From contig NZ_MLCE01000026.1 in the NCBI RefSeq assembly GCF_002300165.1, positions 62,001-126,000 on the forward strand: 64,000 nt of DNA, in the 5' to 3' direction. How positions within the stretch are numbered: the first letter of the stretch is position 1; each line of letters begins with the position of its first letter. Below, piece by piece: positions 24,689-33,981 of this stretch. The notes beneath the pieces were generated by a model. That model was not told the DNA's origin. It did no database searches and saw nothing but the letters and a program-made list of their open reading frames with translations. The position numbers and the translations under genes are program-made. Origin of the DNA: Streptomyces sp. Tue6028. GTDB taxonomy: Bacteria > Actinomycetota > Actinomycetes > Streptomycetales > Streptomycetaceae.

Positions 24689-25213
24689 TCAGAGCGTCAG
24701 TTCGTAGGTGAGCAGCCGGACGTCGTCCAGTTCCGGGATCGGGTTCCAGTCGCGGTCCGGGGTGCGGGTGAAGCCGAGGCGCTCGTAGATCCGGTGGGCG
24801 GCGTGCATGGAGTGCTGGGTGGACAGCACGATGCGTACGCAGCCCTCCGTGGCCCGTGCGCGGTCGACGCAGTCGCGGACGAGTGCCTCCCCGGCACCCC
24901 GGCCGCGCGCCTCGCGGGCGACCGCGAGCATGCGGATCTCGGCTTCGCCGGGGCGGGCGATGTCGGCCATGGCGCCGCCGCGCGGCACGAAGGTCACCCC
25001 ACCGAGCAGCCGCCGCGCGCCGGGCGCGGACTCGCGTTCGACCGCGACGAGCACGTCGGCCGCGGCGGCGCGCTTGGCCACGTCCCGCAGCTCTCCCAGG
25101 TACGCGTCGCTCTCCCCGAAGTCGAGCAGTCCGTCGCGGAGATAGGCCTGGGCGGTGATCTCGCCGAGGCCCGGGTACTCCTCGGGACGCGCGACGCGGA
25201 TGACTATGTCCAT
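24689..25213 (-). CDS. GNAT-family N-acetyltransferase
   Basis: A 174-aa protein with the GNAT acetyl-CoA fold: N-terminal MDIVIRVARPEEYPGLGEI, the pyrophosphate loop REARGRGAGEALVRDCVDRA (the Q/RxxGxG/A motif), and the C-terminal HRIYERLGFTRTPDRDWNP. The substrate is unknown. The ATG at 25213 is chosen because the protein start matches the fold; the open frame upstream has no family features. Its 3' end is 33 bp from the NrdR boxes of nrdA, so read-through into nrdABS is possible. Confidence 0.85.
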   Translation of the reverse strand: MDIVIRVARPEEYPGLGEITAQAYLRDGLLDFGESDAYLGELRDVAKRAAAADVLVAVERESAPGARRLLGGVTFVPRGGAMADIARPGEAEIRMLAVAREARGRGAGEALVRDCVDRARATEGCVRIVLSTQHSMHAAHRIYERLGFTRTPDRDWNPIPELDDVRLLTYELTL

Positions 25214-25440
25214 GCGCACAGTCTGTGGGAGATCGCGCGGGAGGGCCGCCGAATTCCCAGGGGGCGGGGCACTCTGTCGACGTCGCCCGGCCCCGGCGGC
25301 CCGCCCGCACCTGTGCCGGTCGGACCCGGCGATCTGCACCGGCCCGTCGGCGTCGGTCGGACCCGGCGGACCCGCCCCGTCGCCGGCCCGGGCGGTGGGA
25401 CCTGTCACCGTACGACGGCAGGACCGCGGGCGCGAAAAGA

Positions 25441-25473
25441 CCGCGGCGCCCCCCTGACCGAGGGGCGCCGCGG
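25441..25473 (-). terminator. terminator of the symporter operon
   Basis: A perfect 12-bp stem, CCGCGGCGCCCC / GGGGCGCCGCGG (25441-25452, 25462-25473), with a nine-base loop, placed 18 bp after the symporter stop on its minus-strand transcript. Confidence 0.85.
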
Positions 25474-25490
25474 AGTGTGGAACCGTTGGG

Positions 25491-27089
25491 TCAGTGGGCC
25501 GCCACCGGCAGCTCGACCTCGACCCCCGGGTCGCCCGCGTCCGCCGTGTAGTCCTCGGCGGACGTCTCGTCGACGCCGTCCGGGGCCTTGAACGCACGCA
25601 GCGCGAACGTGAGGACGACCGTCACGACCACGTTCAGGGTGAACGCCGTGAAGCCGATGTAGCCGATCTCCCCGATGCCGGGGATCTCCTTGGCGCTGCC
25701 GCCGAAGTGCTTCTGCGTCGGCGAGGCCACCCCGTACGCGGCGATCGTGCCGTAGAGCATGCCCACGGCCCAGCCGGCGAGGAGCGCCCAGCGGTGGAAC
25801 CAGCGTGTGAACAGGCCGCCGACCAGGGCCGGGAAGGTCTGCAGGATCCAGATGCCGCCCAGGAGCTGGAAGTTGATGGCGACCGTCTTGTCCATGGTGA
25901 GGACGAAGACCAGCGCGCCCACCTTCACCAGCAGCGAGACCAGCTTGGAGACCTTGGTCTCCTGCTGCGGAGTGGCGTCCGGCTTGATGAAGTCCTTGTA
26001 GATGTTGCGGGTGAAGAGGTTCGCGGCGGCGATCGACATGATGGCCGCGGGGACCAGCGCGCCGATACCGATGGCCGCGAAGGCCACACCCGCGAACCAG
26101 TCCGGGAACATGTTCTCGAACAGCTGCGGGATCGCGAGCTGGCCGTTGGTGACCTTCACCCCGGCCGCGATCGCCATGAACCCGAGCAGCGCGAGCAGGC
26201 CCAGCATCAGCGAGTACAGCGGGAGGATCGTGGTGTTGCGGCGGATCACCTCACGGCTGCGGCTGGACAGCGTCGCCGTGATCGAGTGCGGGTACATGAA
26301 CAGCGCGAGCGCCGAGCCGAGCGCGAGCGTGGCATAGGTCCACTGGCCCGCCTCGGGAGGCACGAGCCCGCCCGCGCCGGCCGCGGTGTACTTGTCGCCC
26401 GCCGCCTTGAAGATCTCGTCGAATCCGCCCAGCTTGATCGGGATGTAGATGATGGCCACCGCGATCACGATGTAGATCAGGGTGTCCTTCACGAACGCGA
26501 TCAGGGCGGGGGCGCGCAGGCCCGAGGAGTAGGTGTAGGCGGCCAGCACACCGAAGGCGATGAGCAGCGGAAGGTCCTTGACGAACCAGTTGGTGTTGTC
26601 GCCGCCGCCCACGCCCATCACGTCCAGGACGGCCTGGATGCCGACCAGCTGGAGCGCGATGTACGGCATGGTCGCCAGGATGCCGGTGATCGCCACGGCC
26701 AGGGACAGACCCTTGGAGCCGAAGCGGCCGCGCACGAAGTCCGACGTCGTCACGTATCCGTGCTTGTGGGACACCGACCACAGGCGCGGCAGGAAGGTGA
26801 AGATCAGCGGGTAGACCAGGATCGTGTACGGCACGGCGAAGAAGCCGGCCGCGCCCGCCGCGTAGATGGCGGCCGGTACGGCCACGAAGGTGTACGCGGT
26901 GTACAGGTCGCCGCCGAGCAGGAACCAGGTGATCCAGGTTCCGAACGACCGTCCGCCCAGGCCCCATTCGTCGAGGCTGTGCTCGTTGTCGGCCTTGCGC
27001 CAGCGCGCGGCCAGGAACCCTACGACCGTGACGGCCAGGAAGAAGAAGATGAAGACGCCGAGTGCGACGCCGTTGACGCCGTCCTTCAT
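25491..27089 (-). CDS. sodium:solute symporter, MctP-like monocarboxylate uptake
   Basis: A 532-aa SSS-family transporter with about 13-14 hydrophobic helices. The helix-2 block WGLGGRSFGTWITWFLLGGD, the early PYTILVYPLIFTFLPRLW and MYPHSITATLSSRS are typical of the family branch that includes MctP (pyruvate/lactate/alanine uptake in rhizobia). It is paired with a DUF3311 protein, as MctP genes often are: the DUF3311 stop overlaps this ATG (ATGA). The substrate is inferred to be a short-chain monocarboxylate; acetate (ActP-like) is an alternative. Confidence 0.85.
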   Translation of the reverse strand: MKDGVNGVALGVFIFFFLAVTVVGFLAARWRKADNEHSLDEWGLGGRSFGTWITWFLLGGDLYTAYTFVAVPAAIYAAGAAGFFAVPYTILVYPLIFTFLPRLWSVSHKHGYVTTSDFVRGRFGSKGLSLAVAITGILATMPYIALQLVGIQAVLDVMGVGGGDNTNWFVKDLPLLIAFGVLAAYTYSSGLRAPALIAFVKDTLIYIVIAVAIIYIPIKLGGFDEIFKAAGDKYTAAGAGGLVPPEAGQWTYATLALGSALALFMYPHSITATLSSRSREVIRRNTTILPLYSLMLGLLALLGFMAIAAGVKVTNGQLAIPQLFENMFPDWFAGVAFAAIGIGALVPAAIMSIAAANLFTRNIYKDFIKPDATPQQETKVSKLVSLLVKVGALVFVLTMDKTVAINFQLLGGIWILQTFPALVGGLFTRWFHRWALLAGWAVGMLYGTIAAYGVASPTQKHFGGSAKEIPGIGEIGYIGFTAFTLNVVVTVVLTFALRAFKAPDGVDETSAEDYTADAGDPGVEVELPVAAH

Positions 27090-27409
27090 GCTCCGGCACT
27101 CCCCTCGGCGGATGCTTCGGCACCCTCGGCGGAGGCCGGGGCGCCCTTGGTGGAAGTGCGGGTGGCGGCGGAGGCGCGGGCCCGCTGGTCACGTCGCCAC
27201 AGCTGGTACGCGACCATCGTGAGCGCTGTTGAGATGAGCACCCACGCCATCTGGTACCAGTAGAAGAACGGGATGCCTATGAAGGCCGGGTCGGCCTTGG
27301 CGTAGGAGCCGACCCACAGCATCGCCACGAACGGCGCGAGCAGACACAGGGCGATCACCACGCGTACCGGTGTGACCACCGGTGGTTTCACTTCAGGCAC
27401 ATCTGACAT
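27086..27409 (-). CDS. DUF3311 membrane protein, symporter partner
   Basis: A 107-aa protein with two transmembrane helices (VVIALCLLAPFVAMLWVGSYA and FYWYQMAWVLISTALTMVAYQLW) and an Ala/Ser/Glu-rich cytoplasmic tail. DUF3311 proteins are habitual small neighbours of SSS symporters and may act as accessory subunits. It is coupled to the symporter by an ATGA overlap and is the first gene of the two-gene operon. Confidence 0.85.
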   Translation of the reverse strand: MSDVPEVKPPVVTPVRVVIALCLLAPFVAMLWVGSYAKADPAFIGIPFFYWYQMAWVLISTALTMVAYQLWRRDQRARASAATRTSTKGAPASAEGAEASAEGSAGA

Positions 27410-27553
27410 ACGGCGACTCCGTCCCCTCGCTGATCACCTGTGTAGCGCGCAGGCAATGTAGGCGACGGCGTCAGCAAAGCGGAACCCCTCGTCCGCATAT
27501 CGGTCCCCAACAGCAATGAGACCGCGACGCCCCGTCAACTCGACAGCATGCGA

Positions 27554-27574
27554 AGCGGCGTCCCGGACGCCGCT
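27554..27574 (-). terminator. hairpin downstream of dasR
   Basis: AGCGGCGTCC / GGACGCCGCT, ten-base arms separated by one base (27554-27563, 27565-27574), 48 bp after the dasR stop on the minus strand. Confidence 0.65.
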
Positions 27575-27621
27575 CCCGACGGGGTGCGCGGGCCCGTTCC
27601 GGCGCCGCCGACCGGGTGCCC

Positions 27622-28386
27622 CTAGTCCTGGGGGCGCTTGAGGCGGGCCACGAACTTGTACCGGTCGCCCCGGTACACCGAACGCACCCACTCCACCGGC
27701 TCGCCCTGCTTGTCGAGCGAGTGACGGGAGAGCATCAGCATGGGCAGGCCGACGTCGGTGCCGAGCAGCCCCGCCTCGCGCGGGGTGGCCAGCGAGGTCT
27801 CGATGGTCTCCTCGGCCTCGGCGAGATGGACGTCGTACACCTCGGCGAGCGCGGTGTAGAGGGAGGTGTACTTGACGAGCGACCTGCGCAGCGCGGGGAA
27901 GCGCTTCGCGGACAGATGGGTCGTCTCGATCGCCATCGGCTCGCCGCTCGCCAGGCGCAGCCGCTCGATGCGCAGCACCCGGCCGCCGGCCGAGATGTCG
28001 AGCAGGCCGGCGAGCGTCTCGTCGGCGGTGATGTAGCCGATGTCCAGGAGCTGCGAGGTGGGTTCGAGACCCTGCGCGCGCATGTCCTCGGTGTACGAGG
28101 TGAGTTGGAGCGCCTGGGAGACCTTCGGCTTGGCGACGAAGGTGCCCTTGCCCTGGATGCGTTCGAGACGGCCCTCGACGACCAGCTCCTGAAGGGCCTG
28201 CCGCACGGTGGTGCGCGAGGTGTCGAACTCGGCGGCGAGGGTGCGCTCGGGCGGTACCGGTGTCCCGGGCGGCAGGGTCTCCGTCATGTCGAGCAGGTGC
28301 TTCTTCAGGCGGTAGTACTTGGGCACGCGCGCGGTACGGATGGGCGCGCCACCCTCGTTCTCCGCACTGCTGACGTCGGTGCTCAT
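27622..28386 (-). CDS. dasR: GntR/HutC-family repressor DasR
   Basis: A 254-aa global regulator of chitin and N-acetylglucosamine metabolism that links nutrient state to development and antibiotic production. The N-terminal winged helix-turn-helix is VPPERTLAAEFDTSRTTVRQALQEL, followed by RIQGKGTFVAKPK. The C-terminal UTRA domain binds GlcN-6-P or GlcNAc-6-P in the known protein. The length equals S. coelicolor DasR. A dre-like site lies about 140 bp upstream (28522-28533), consistent with autoregulation. It is divergent from dasA across a 436-bp regulatory region. Confidence 0.95.
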   Translation of the reverse strand: MSTDVSSAENEGGAPIRTARVPKYYRLKKHLLDMTETLPPGTPVPPERTLAAEFDTSRTTVRQALQELVVEGRLERIQGKGTFVAKPKVSQALQLTSYTEDMRAQGLEPTSQLLDIGYITADETLAGLLDISAGGRVLRIERLRLASGEPMAIETTHLSAKRFPALRRSLVKYTSLYTALAEVYDVHLAEAEETIETSLATPREAGLLGTDVGLPMLMLSRHSLDKQGEPVEWVRSVYRGDRYKFVARLKRPQD

Positions 28387-28521
28387 GCTCTGCCTTCCCG
28401 GCTCCGGATGCCGAAGCGGCCGACCTACGCATCGGCCACGGCTCACATCGTGGCACGGCTTCATGTGCGAGTACCCCCCGCACCTTCCGTGATCCCCTCT
28501 ATATACCGTCGGCTCACCCGT

Positions 28522-28533
28522 TGGTCTAGTCCA
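28522..28533 (+). promoter_or_regulatory. dre-like DasR operator near dasR
   Basis: TGGTCTAGTCCA, two mismatches or fewer from the TGGTCTAGACCA dre core. Position fits autoregulation of dasR. Confidence 0.75.
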
Positions 28534-28700
28534 TCGCGGACGCGCGGCCTGTGCGTCGCGTGTCGGTGGTCCGGTCGGGGCACCGGGTCGGACGCTTGAA
28601 CACTCCTGCCCGATATGCGGATTACCTAGTTAAAGGTCCCTGCATATGTAGGTCCCATAACGGACGGTCGGGGTGCCCGCGAATGTCTTGACACCCCCCT

Positions 28701-28736
28701 AGGTCTAGGCCAAGCTCCCCGTACTGGTCTACACCA
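28701..28736 (+). promoter_or_regulatory. paired dre-like DasR operators of dasA
   Basis: AGGTCTAGGCCA (28701-28712) and TGGTCTACACCA (28725-28736), each with about two differences from the TGGTCTAGACCA core, centred 24 bp apart. The first overlaps the spacer and -10 of the TTGACA promoter, a classical repression geometry. Confidence 0.8.
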
Positions 28737-28822
28737 TTGGTCCAGTCCCGGCCCCACGGGCGGTACGGCGTATGTCACCGCGGGGAGGCAGGGGGGTTTG
28801 TGGCATCCCTGAGGAGGGTGGC

Positions 28823-30109
28823 GTGAAGCGCAAGCTGATAGCCGCGATCGGTATCGCGGGCATGATGGTCTCCATCGCGGCATGCGGGGACAGTGACAAC
28901 AAGTCCGGGGGGTCGGGCAAGGGCGCGGACGCCAAGGAGCTGACCGTCTGGCTCACCGTCGACGCGCAGAACAACTGGCCCGAGCTGGTCAAGGCCGCCG
29001 ACGCGGCCGTCAAGGCCAAGCACCCCGGCATCAAGATCAACCACGAGTACTACGGCTGGCCGGACAAGAACACCAAGCTCGACGCGGTCCTGGCCACCGA
29101 CAAGGCCCCCGACGTCGTCGAGATGGGCAACACCGAGATGCTCGGCTACATGGTCAAGGGCGCCTTCGCTCCCCTGGACGCGAGCAAGTTCGAGAACTCG
29201 GACGCCTGGCTGGACGGCCTCAAGGCCTCCGTCACGTACGAGGGCAAGACCTACGGCGTGCCGTACTACGCCGGTGGCCGCGTCGGCAACTGGCGCAAGG
29301 ACCTCGCCGCCTCCGTCGGCGTGAAGACCGCGCCGAAGACGTACAAGGACCTCACCTCCGCCCTGGACAAGATCCAGAAGAAGGAGGGCAACAAGTTCAA
29401 CGCCTGGTACCAGCCCACCCGTGACTGGTACGCCGCGATGTCCTTCGTCTACGACGCCGGCGGCTCCATCGCCAAGGAGGAGGGCGGCCAGTGGAAGGCC
29501 AACCTCTCCTCGCCCGAGTCGATCAAGGGCCTCACCGAGTTCAAGAACGTCGTCGACAAGTACATGCACGGCGACAAGACCAAGGACGAGTCCGACCGCT
29601 ACATCGTCTACGGCCAGGGCAAGTCCGGCATGATCTTCGGTGCCGCCTGGGAGGGTGCGACCGCCGAGGACCCGAAGAGCGACAAGACCGGCAAGCTCAA
29701 GGGCAACCTCGAGAACTTCGTGATGCCCGGCCCGTCCGGGAAGAACCTCCCGGTGTTCCTCGGCGGCTCCGACCTCGCCGTGCCGGTGAAGTCCGACGCG
29801 CAGGCCGTCGCCGGCGAGTGGATCAACGCCTTCACGGGTGCCAAGGGCCAGAAGGGCCTGATGGACAAGGGCAACCTGCCCAACAACAAGACCGACCTCG
29901 CGACGCTGAAGAGCGACCCGAAGACGGAGGTCCCGGCCACCGCGGCCGAGTCCAACTGGTTCGTCCCGATGGCGCCGGGCTGGGGCCAGGTCGAGAAGGC
30001 CCAGGTCCTGCAGACCATGCTGCAGAGCATCGGCACCGGCAAGAAGTCGGTCGAGGCCGCCGCGAAGGACGCGGACGCCGCGATCGACAAGGTCATCAAC
30101 ACCAAGTGA
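28823..30109 (+). CDS. dasA: sugar ABC transporter lipoprotein DasA
   Basis: A 428-aa extracellular solute-binding lipoprotein (family 1), N,N'-diacetylchitobiose-binding in S. coelicolor. The signal peptide ends in the lipobox VSIAAC (Cys at about 20), followed by a Ser/Gly linker and the two-lobed domain beginning ELTVWLTVDAQNNWPE. The GTG start is supported by GAGGAGG 6-12 bases upstream. It is the first gene of dasABC. A strong hairpin separates it from dasB and probably gives excess binding protein. No ATPase gene is nearby, in line with use of the shared ATPase MsiK. Confidence 0.95.
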   Translation: MKRKLIAAIGIAGMMVSIAACGDSDNKSGGSGKGADAKELTVWLTVDAQNNWPELVKAADAAVKAKHPGIKINHEYYGWPDKNTKLDAVLATDKAPDVVEMGNTEMLGYMVKGAFAPLDASKFENSDAWLDGLKASVTYEGKTYGVPYYAGGRVGNWRKDLAASVGVKTAPKTYKDLTSALDKIQKKEGNKFNAWYQPTRDWYAAMSFVYDAGGSIAKEEGGQWKANLSSPESIKGLTEFKNVVDKYMHGDKTKDESDRYIVYGQGKSGMIFGAAWEGATAEDPKSDKTGKLKGNLENFVMPGPSGKNLPVFLGGSDLAVPVKSDAQAVAGEWINAFTGAKGQKGLMDKGNLPNNKTDLATLKSDPKTEVPATAAESNWFVPMAPGWGQVEKAQVLQTMLQSIGTGKKSVEAAAKDADAAIDKVINTK

Positions 30110-30116
30110 CCTGAGA

Positions 30117-30160
30117 GCAGGGCCCCGTCGGTCCTCCGCCACGGAGGGGCGGGGCCCTGC
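30117..30160 (+). terminator. dasA-dasB intercistronic hairpin
   Basis: Outer arms GCAGGGCCCCG / CGGGGCCCTGC (30117-30127, 30150-30160) and an inner CCTCCG / CGGAGG stem. A partial terminator or 3' stabiliser that would favour dasA transcript over dasBC. Confidence 0.8.
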
Positions 30161-30228
30161 CTTCCGTACGGCACGGCCGTGCGGGGCTCTGCTTACGTAC
30201 GACCAGAGGGACCGCTGAGGAGCGCGCG

Positions 30229-31215
30229 ATGAGTGCCGCAGACACGACCACCCCTGCCAAGGTGCCGCCCCCGCGGCAGGCACCGCCACCAGCCGTCCCG
30301 AAGGCGCCACGCGCACGGCGGAGTCCGGGTGGAGTCGCGCTTCCCTGGATGCTGCTCGCGCCCTGTCTGCTGATCCTCGCGCTCGTCCTCGGCTATCCGC
30401 TCGTCCGCCTGGTCACGCTGTCCTTCCAGAAGTTCGGGCAGTCCCAGCTGTGGGGCTTCCAGCCCGCCGAGTCGGTCGGCTTCGACAACTTCAGCAAGGT
30501 GCTCGGCGACGGCGAGTTCTGGGCCGTGGTCGTCCGGACGTTCGTCTTCGCGGCCGGGTCCGTCATCTTCACGATGGTCGTCGGCATGCTGATCGCTCTG
30601 CTGCTCCAGCGGGTCTCGGGCTGGGTGAAGACGCTCATCAACATCGCGCTGGTGGCCAGCTGGGGCATGCCGATCATCGTGGCCACCACCGTCTTCAAGT
30701 GGCTCTTCGACTCCGACTACGGCATCTTCAACGCGCTGCTCAGCAAGCTGCCGGGCGTCGACATGATCGGCCACAACTGGTTCGCGAGCGGTCCGCAGGG
30801 ACTGGCCGTGATCATGCTCCTGGTGGTCTGGGGCGCGGTGCCGTTCGTCGTCATCACGCTCAGCGCGGGGCTCACCCAGGTGCCGCAGGAACTGGAGGAA
30901 GCCGCACGCCTCGACGGGGCGGGCTCCTGGGGCGTCTTCCGGTACGTCACGCTGCCGATCCTCAAGCCCATCGTCGTGATGCTCACGACGCTCTCCGTCA
31001 TCTGGGACATGGGTGTCTTCCCGCAGGTCTTCGTCATGCGAGGCGGCCACCCGGAAGCCGAGTTCCAGCTGCTCACCACCTACTCCTACGACCGCGCGTT
31101 CGTCGTCAACGACTACGCGCAGGGATCGGCGATCGCCCTGCTCACCGTGTTGCTCCTGCTCGGCGTGGTGGCCGTGTACATGCGTCAGATGCTGAAGATC
31201 GGAGAGGTCGAATGA
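30229..31215 (+). CDS. dasB: sugar ABC transporter permease DasB
   Basis: A 328-aa inner-membrane permease of the MalF type, with six helices after a Pro-rich cytoplasmic N-terminus of about 35 residues. The EAA loop that contacts the ATPase is ELEEAARLDGAGSWGVFRYVTLP. Its stop overlaps the dasC start (ATGA). It works with DasC and the DasA lipoprotein in chitobiose uptake. Confidence 0.95.
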   Translation: MSAADTTTPAKVPPPRQAPPPAVPKAPRARRSPGGVALPWMLLAPCLLILALVLGYPLVRLVTLSFQKFGQSQLWGFQPAESVGFDNFSKVLGDGEFWAVVVRTFVFAAGSVIFTMVVGMLIALLLQRVSGWVKTLINIALVASWGMPIIVATTVFKWLFDSDYGIFNALLSKLPGVDMIGHNWFASGPQGLAVIMLLVVWGAVPFVVITLSAGLTQVPQELEEAARLDGAGSWGVFRYVTLPILKPIVVMLTTLSVIWDMGVFPQVFVMRGGHPEAEFQLLTTYSYDRAFVVNDYAQGSAIALLTVLLLLGVVAVYMRQMLKIGEVE

Positions 31216-32096
31216 GCGCCGTCGCCACCCCGGGACGTACGTCCTCCCCGCAGCGCGAGGGCTCCGGGCCCAGCAAGGCCCGCAAGTCCAAGGCCGGCTG
31301 GAACCTGCTCGGACTGCTCGTCTTCGTCACCGCGGGATTCCCCGTCTACTGGATGCTGAACACCGCGTTCAAGCCCGCCAAGGACGCCATCGACCCCGAT
31401 CCGAGCCTGCTGCCCACCGGGCTCACGCTCGACAACTTCCGGCGCGCCCTCGACATCGCCGACTTCTGGGGGCCGGTGGGCCGCAGCCTGATCGTCTCCC
31501 TGGCGGTGGTCGTGATCGGCGTCGCCGTCGGCCTGCTCGCCGCACTCGCCATCTCCCGCTTCGCCTTCCGCGGCCGGAAGATCGTGATCGTCGGCATCCT
31601 CGCGGTCCAGATGGTCCCGCTGGTCGCCATGATCATCCCGGTCTTCCTGCTGCTGAACGACCTCGACCAGTACGACAAGCTCTCCGGCCTGATCATCACG
31701 TACCTGACCTTCATCCTCCCGTTCACGGTCTGGACGCTGCGCGGCTTCATCGTCAACATCCCGAGGGAACTGGAGGAAGCGGCCATGGTCGACGGCTGCA
31801 GCCGCACGGGTGCCTTCGTCCGCGTGGTCTTCCCGCTCCTCGCCCCCGGCATGGTCGCCACGTCCGTGTACGGGTTCATCCAGGCGTGGAACGAGTACAT
31901 CTACGCCCTCATGCTGATGAGCCAGAAGAACCAGACGGCCACCGTCTGGCTCGGCAACTTCACCACCAAGCACGGCACCGAATACGCCCCGATGATGGCC
32001 GGTTCCACGATGATGGCCGTGCCGATCGTCGTCCTGTTCCTCATCGTCCAGCGCAAGATGGCCGCGGGGCTGACCGCGGGCGCCGTGAAGGGATAA
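31212..32096 (+). CDS. dasC: sugar ABC transporter permease DasC
   Basis: A 294-aa MalG-type permease with six helices and the EAA loop ELEEAAMVDGCSRTGAFVRVVFPLL. Translation is coupled to dasB. The GH3 gene follows nine bases after its stop, so transport and hydrolysis genes share a transcript. Confidence 0.95.
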   Translation: MSAVATPGRTSSPQREGSGPSKARKSKAGWNLLGLLVFVTAGFPVYWMLNTAFKPAKDAIDPDPSLLPTGLTLDNFRRALDIADFWGPVGRSLIVSLAVVVIGVAVGLLAALAISRFAFRGRKIVIVGILAVQMVPLVAMIIPVFLLLNDLDQYDKLSGLIITYLTFILPFTVWTLRGFIVNIPRELEEAAMVDGCSRTGAFVRVVFPLLAPGMVATSVYGFIQAWNEYIYALMLMSQKNQTATVWLGNFTTKHGTEYAPMMAGSTMMAVPIVVLFLIVQRKMAAGLTAGAVKG

Positions 32097-32105
32097 CGCC
32101 ACCCG

Positions 32106-33620
32106 ATGACGACACTCGCCAGTGGTACCACCGCGTCCAATTCGGCCCAGGACGGTCCGACACGCGACGCCCTGACCGTCCTCCAGCCCGGCTTCACGGG
32201 CACCACGGCCCCCGACTGGCTGCTCCGCCGCCTCGGCGAGGGCCTCGCCTCGGTCGGCCTGTTCGGCCGCAACATCGCCTCGCCCGAGCAACTGGCGGCC
32301 CTGACCGCCCAGTTGCGCGCGGAGCGCGACGACGTCCTCGTCGCCATCGACGAGGAGGGCGGCGACGTCACCCGCCTGGAGGTGCGCACCGGGTCCTCCT
32401 TCCCCGGGAACCACGCGCTCGGGGCGGTGGACGACGTCGCGCTCACCCGGGACGTCGCCCGCGAACTCGGCCGCCGCCTGGCCGCCTGCGGGGTGAACCT
32501 CAACTGGGCGCCGTCCGCGGACGTCAACTCCAACCCGGACAACCCGGTCATCGGGGTACGGTCCTTCGGCGCCGACACCGACCTGGTGTCCCGGCACACG
32601 GCCGCCTACGTCACCGGACTCCAGTCCGCCGGCGTCGCGGCCTGCACCAAGCACTTCCCGGGACACGGTGACACGGCCGTCGACTCGCACCACGCGCTGC
32701 CGCGCATCGACGCCGGGCTCGACGTGCTCCAGTCCCGTGAACTCGCCCCGTTCCGCGCCGCGATCGCCGCGGGCACCCGGGCCGTGATGAGCGCGCACAT
32801 CCTCGTCCCGGCGCTGGACCCCGACCGGCCCGCCACCCTGTCCCGCCGCATCCTCACGGGCCTGCTCCGCGAGGAACTCGGCTACGAGGGCCTCATCGTC
32901 ACCGACGGCATGGAGATGCAGGCCATCGCCGCGACGTACGGCATCGAACGCGGCAGCGTCCTCGCCATCGCGGCCGGCGCCGACGCGATCTGCGTGGGCG
33001 GGGGACTCGCCGACGACGAGACCGTGTGCCGCCTCCGCGACGCCCTCGTCGCGGCGGTCCGCGGCGGTGACCTCCCCGAGGAGAGGCTCGCCGATGCCGC
33101 CGCCCGGGTGCGGGCGCTGGCCGGCTGGACGGCCGCCGCCGCACGCGAGGCGGCAGCCGCGGACACGGAGGAACGGGCCGGGATCGGCCTGGTCGCCGCC
33201 CGCCGCGCGCTCACGGTGACCCACTCCGAGACGTACGCGCCGCTCACCGAGCCCCCGTACGTCGCCGCTCTCACCCCGGTCGCGAACATCGCCGTCGGTG
33301 ACGAGACCCCCTGGGGCGTGGCCGCGGAGCTGGCCCGGCTGCTGCCCGGGACCGAGACGGGCAGCTTCACCGGTGAGGGCGCAGGCCCCGCAGCCCTCGA
33401 GGCCGCGGGATCCCGCCGCATCGTCGCCGTCGTGCGCGACGAACACCGTCACCCGTGGATGGCGGGCGCCCTCGACGCCCTGCTCGCCGTCCGCCCTGAC
33501 ACCGTTGTCGTGGAGATGGGCGTACCCCAGGCCGCGCCCCGGGGCGCCCTGCACATCGCCACGCACGGCGCGGCGCGCGTGTGCGGCCAGGCGGCGGCGG
33601 AGGTCGTCGTCGGGGCGTGA
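32106..33620 (+). CDS. GH3 beta-N-acetylhexosaminidase (NagZ-like)
   Basis: A 504-aa cytosolic glycoside hydrolase (no signal peptide). KHFPGHGDTAVDSHHALP is the NagZ-type signature with the catalytic Asp-His dyad, and LIVTDGMEM carries the likely nucleophile. AIDEEGGDVTRL and a second C-terminal domain (from about residue 350) follow the NagZ/NagA plan. In this operon the role is most simply cleavage of imported chitobiose to N-acetylglucosamine; muropeptide recycling is an alternative. It lies nine bases after dasC. Confidence 0.9.
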   Translation: MTTLASGTTASNSAQDGPTRDALTVLQPGFTGTTAPDWLLRRLGEGLASVGLFGRNIASPEQLAALTAQLRAERDDVLVAIDEEGGDVTRLEVRTGSSFPGNHALGAVDDVALTRDVARELGRRLAACGVNLNWAPSADVNSNPDNPVIGVRSFGADTDLVSRHTAAYVTGLQSAGVAACTKHFPGHGDTAVDSHHALPRIDAGLDVLQSRELAPFRAAIAAGTRAVMSAHILVPALDPDRPATLSRRILTGLLREELGYEGLIVTDGMEMQAIAATYGIERGSVLAIAAGADAICVGGGLADDETVCRLRDALVAAVRGGDLPEERLADAAARVRALAGWTAAAAREAAAADTEERAGIGLVAARRALTVTHSETYAPLTEPPYVAALTPVANIAVGDETPWGVAAELARLLPGTETGSFTGEGAGPAALEAAGSRRIVAVVRDEHRHPWMAGALDALLAVRPDTVVVEMGVPQAAPRGALHIATHGAARVCGQAAAEVVVGA

Positions 33621-33981
33621 CCCACGACGTGCGAAGGCGCCGGGTGCCCTCGGGGGAGGAGCACCCGGCGCCTTCGTGTGCACGCCTGCGGGGGATCGCC
33701 TTCGCATCGACGGCGCGGTGCGGACGCTTCCGTGCGGTCGTCCTCGCACCGACCGGCCGCGAGCTGTCGGCACCGCCGACGGCACCGGGAGCGGCGACGG
33801 CACAGGGACCGGCGACGGCGCCGGCGCGGGGACCGGCGACGGCACCGGCAGCGGCGCCGGCGCGGGCGGACGGCGCGGCGGCCGGAGACCCGTCGGCACC
33901 GGCAGAGCAGGGGCCAGGAGACAGCGGGCGAACGTGCCGGACCCCGTGGTCCGGCGCGCGCGATCCGGTCGGCGGCGGAGC
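33621..33981. other. 361-bp gap with terminator and GC-rich simple repeats
   Basis: Contains the GH3 terminator at its left end. About 33775-33880 is low-complexity sequence built on GGCGACGGCACCGG and GGCGCCGGCGCGGG, about 95 percent G+C in places. Open frames there are products of base composition; no gene seen. Confidence 0.65.
33632..33676 (+). terminator. terminator of the das operon
   Basis: A perfect 16-bp stem, CGAAGGCGCCGGGTGC / GCACCCGGCGCCTTCG (33632-33647, 33661-33676), with a 13-base loop, 12 bp after the GH3 stop. Confidence 0.9.

Larger units (their letters stand above)
28387..28822. other. dasR-dasA divergent regulatory region
   Basis: A 436-bp intergenic segment, unusually AT-containing near 28615-28650 (TAGTTAAAGGTCCCTGCATA). 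It contains three dre-like operators and a dasA promoter candidate with a perfect TTGACA at 28688-28693, a 17-bp spacer and a weak CAAGCT -10 overlapping one operator. No gene seen. Confidence 0.75.
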
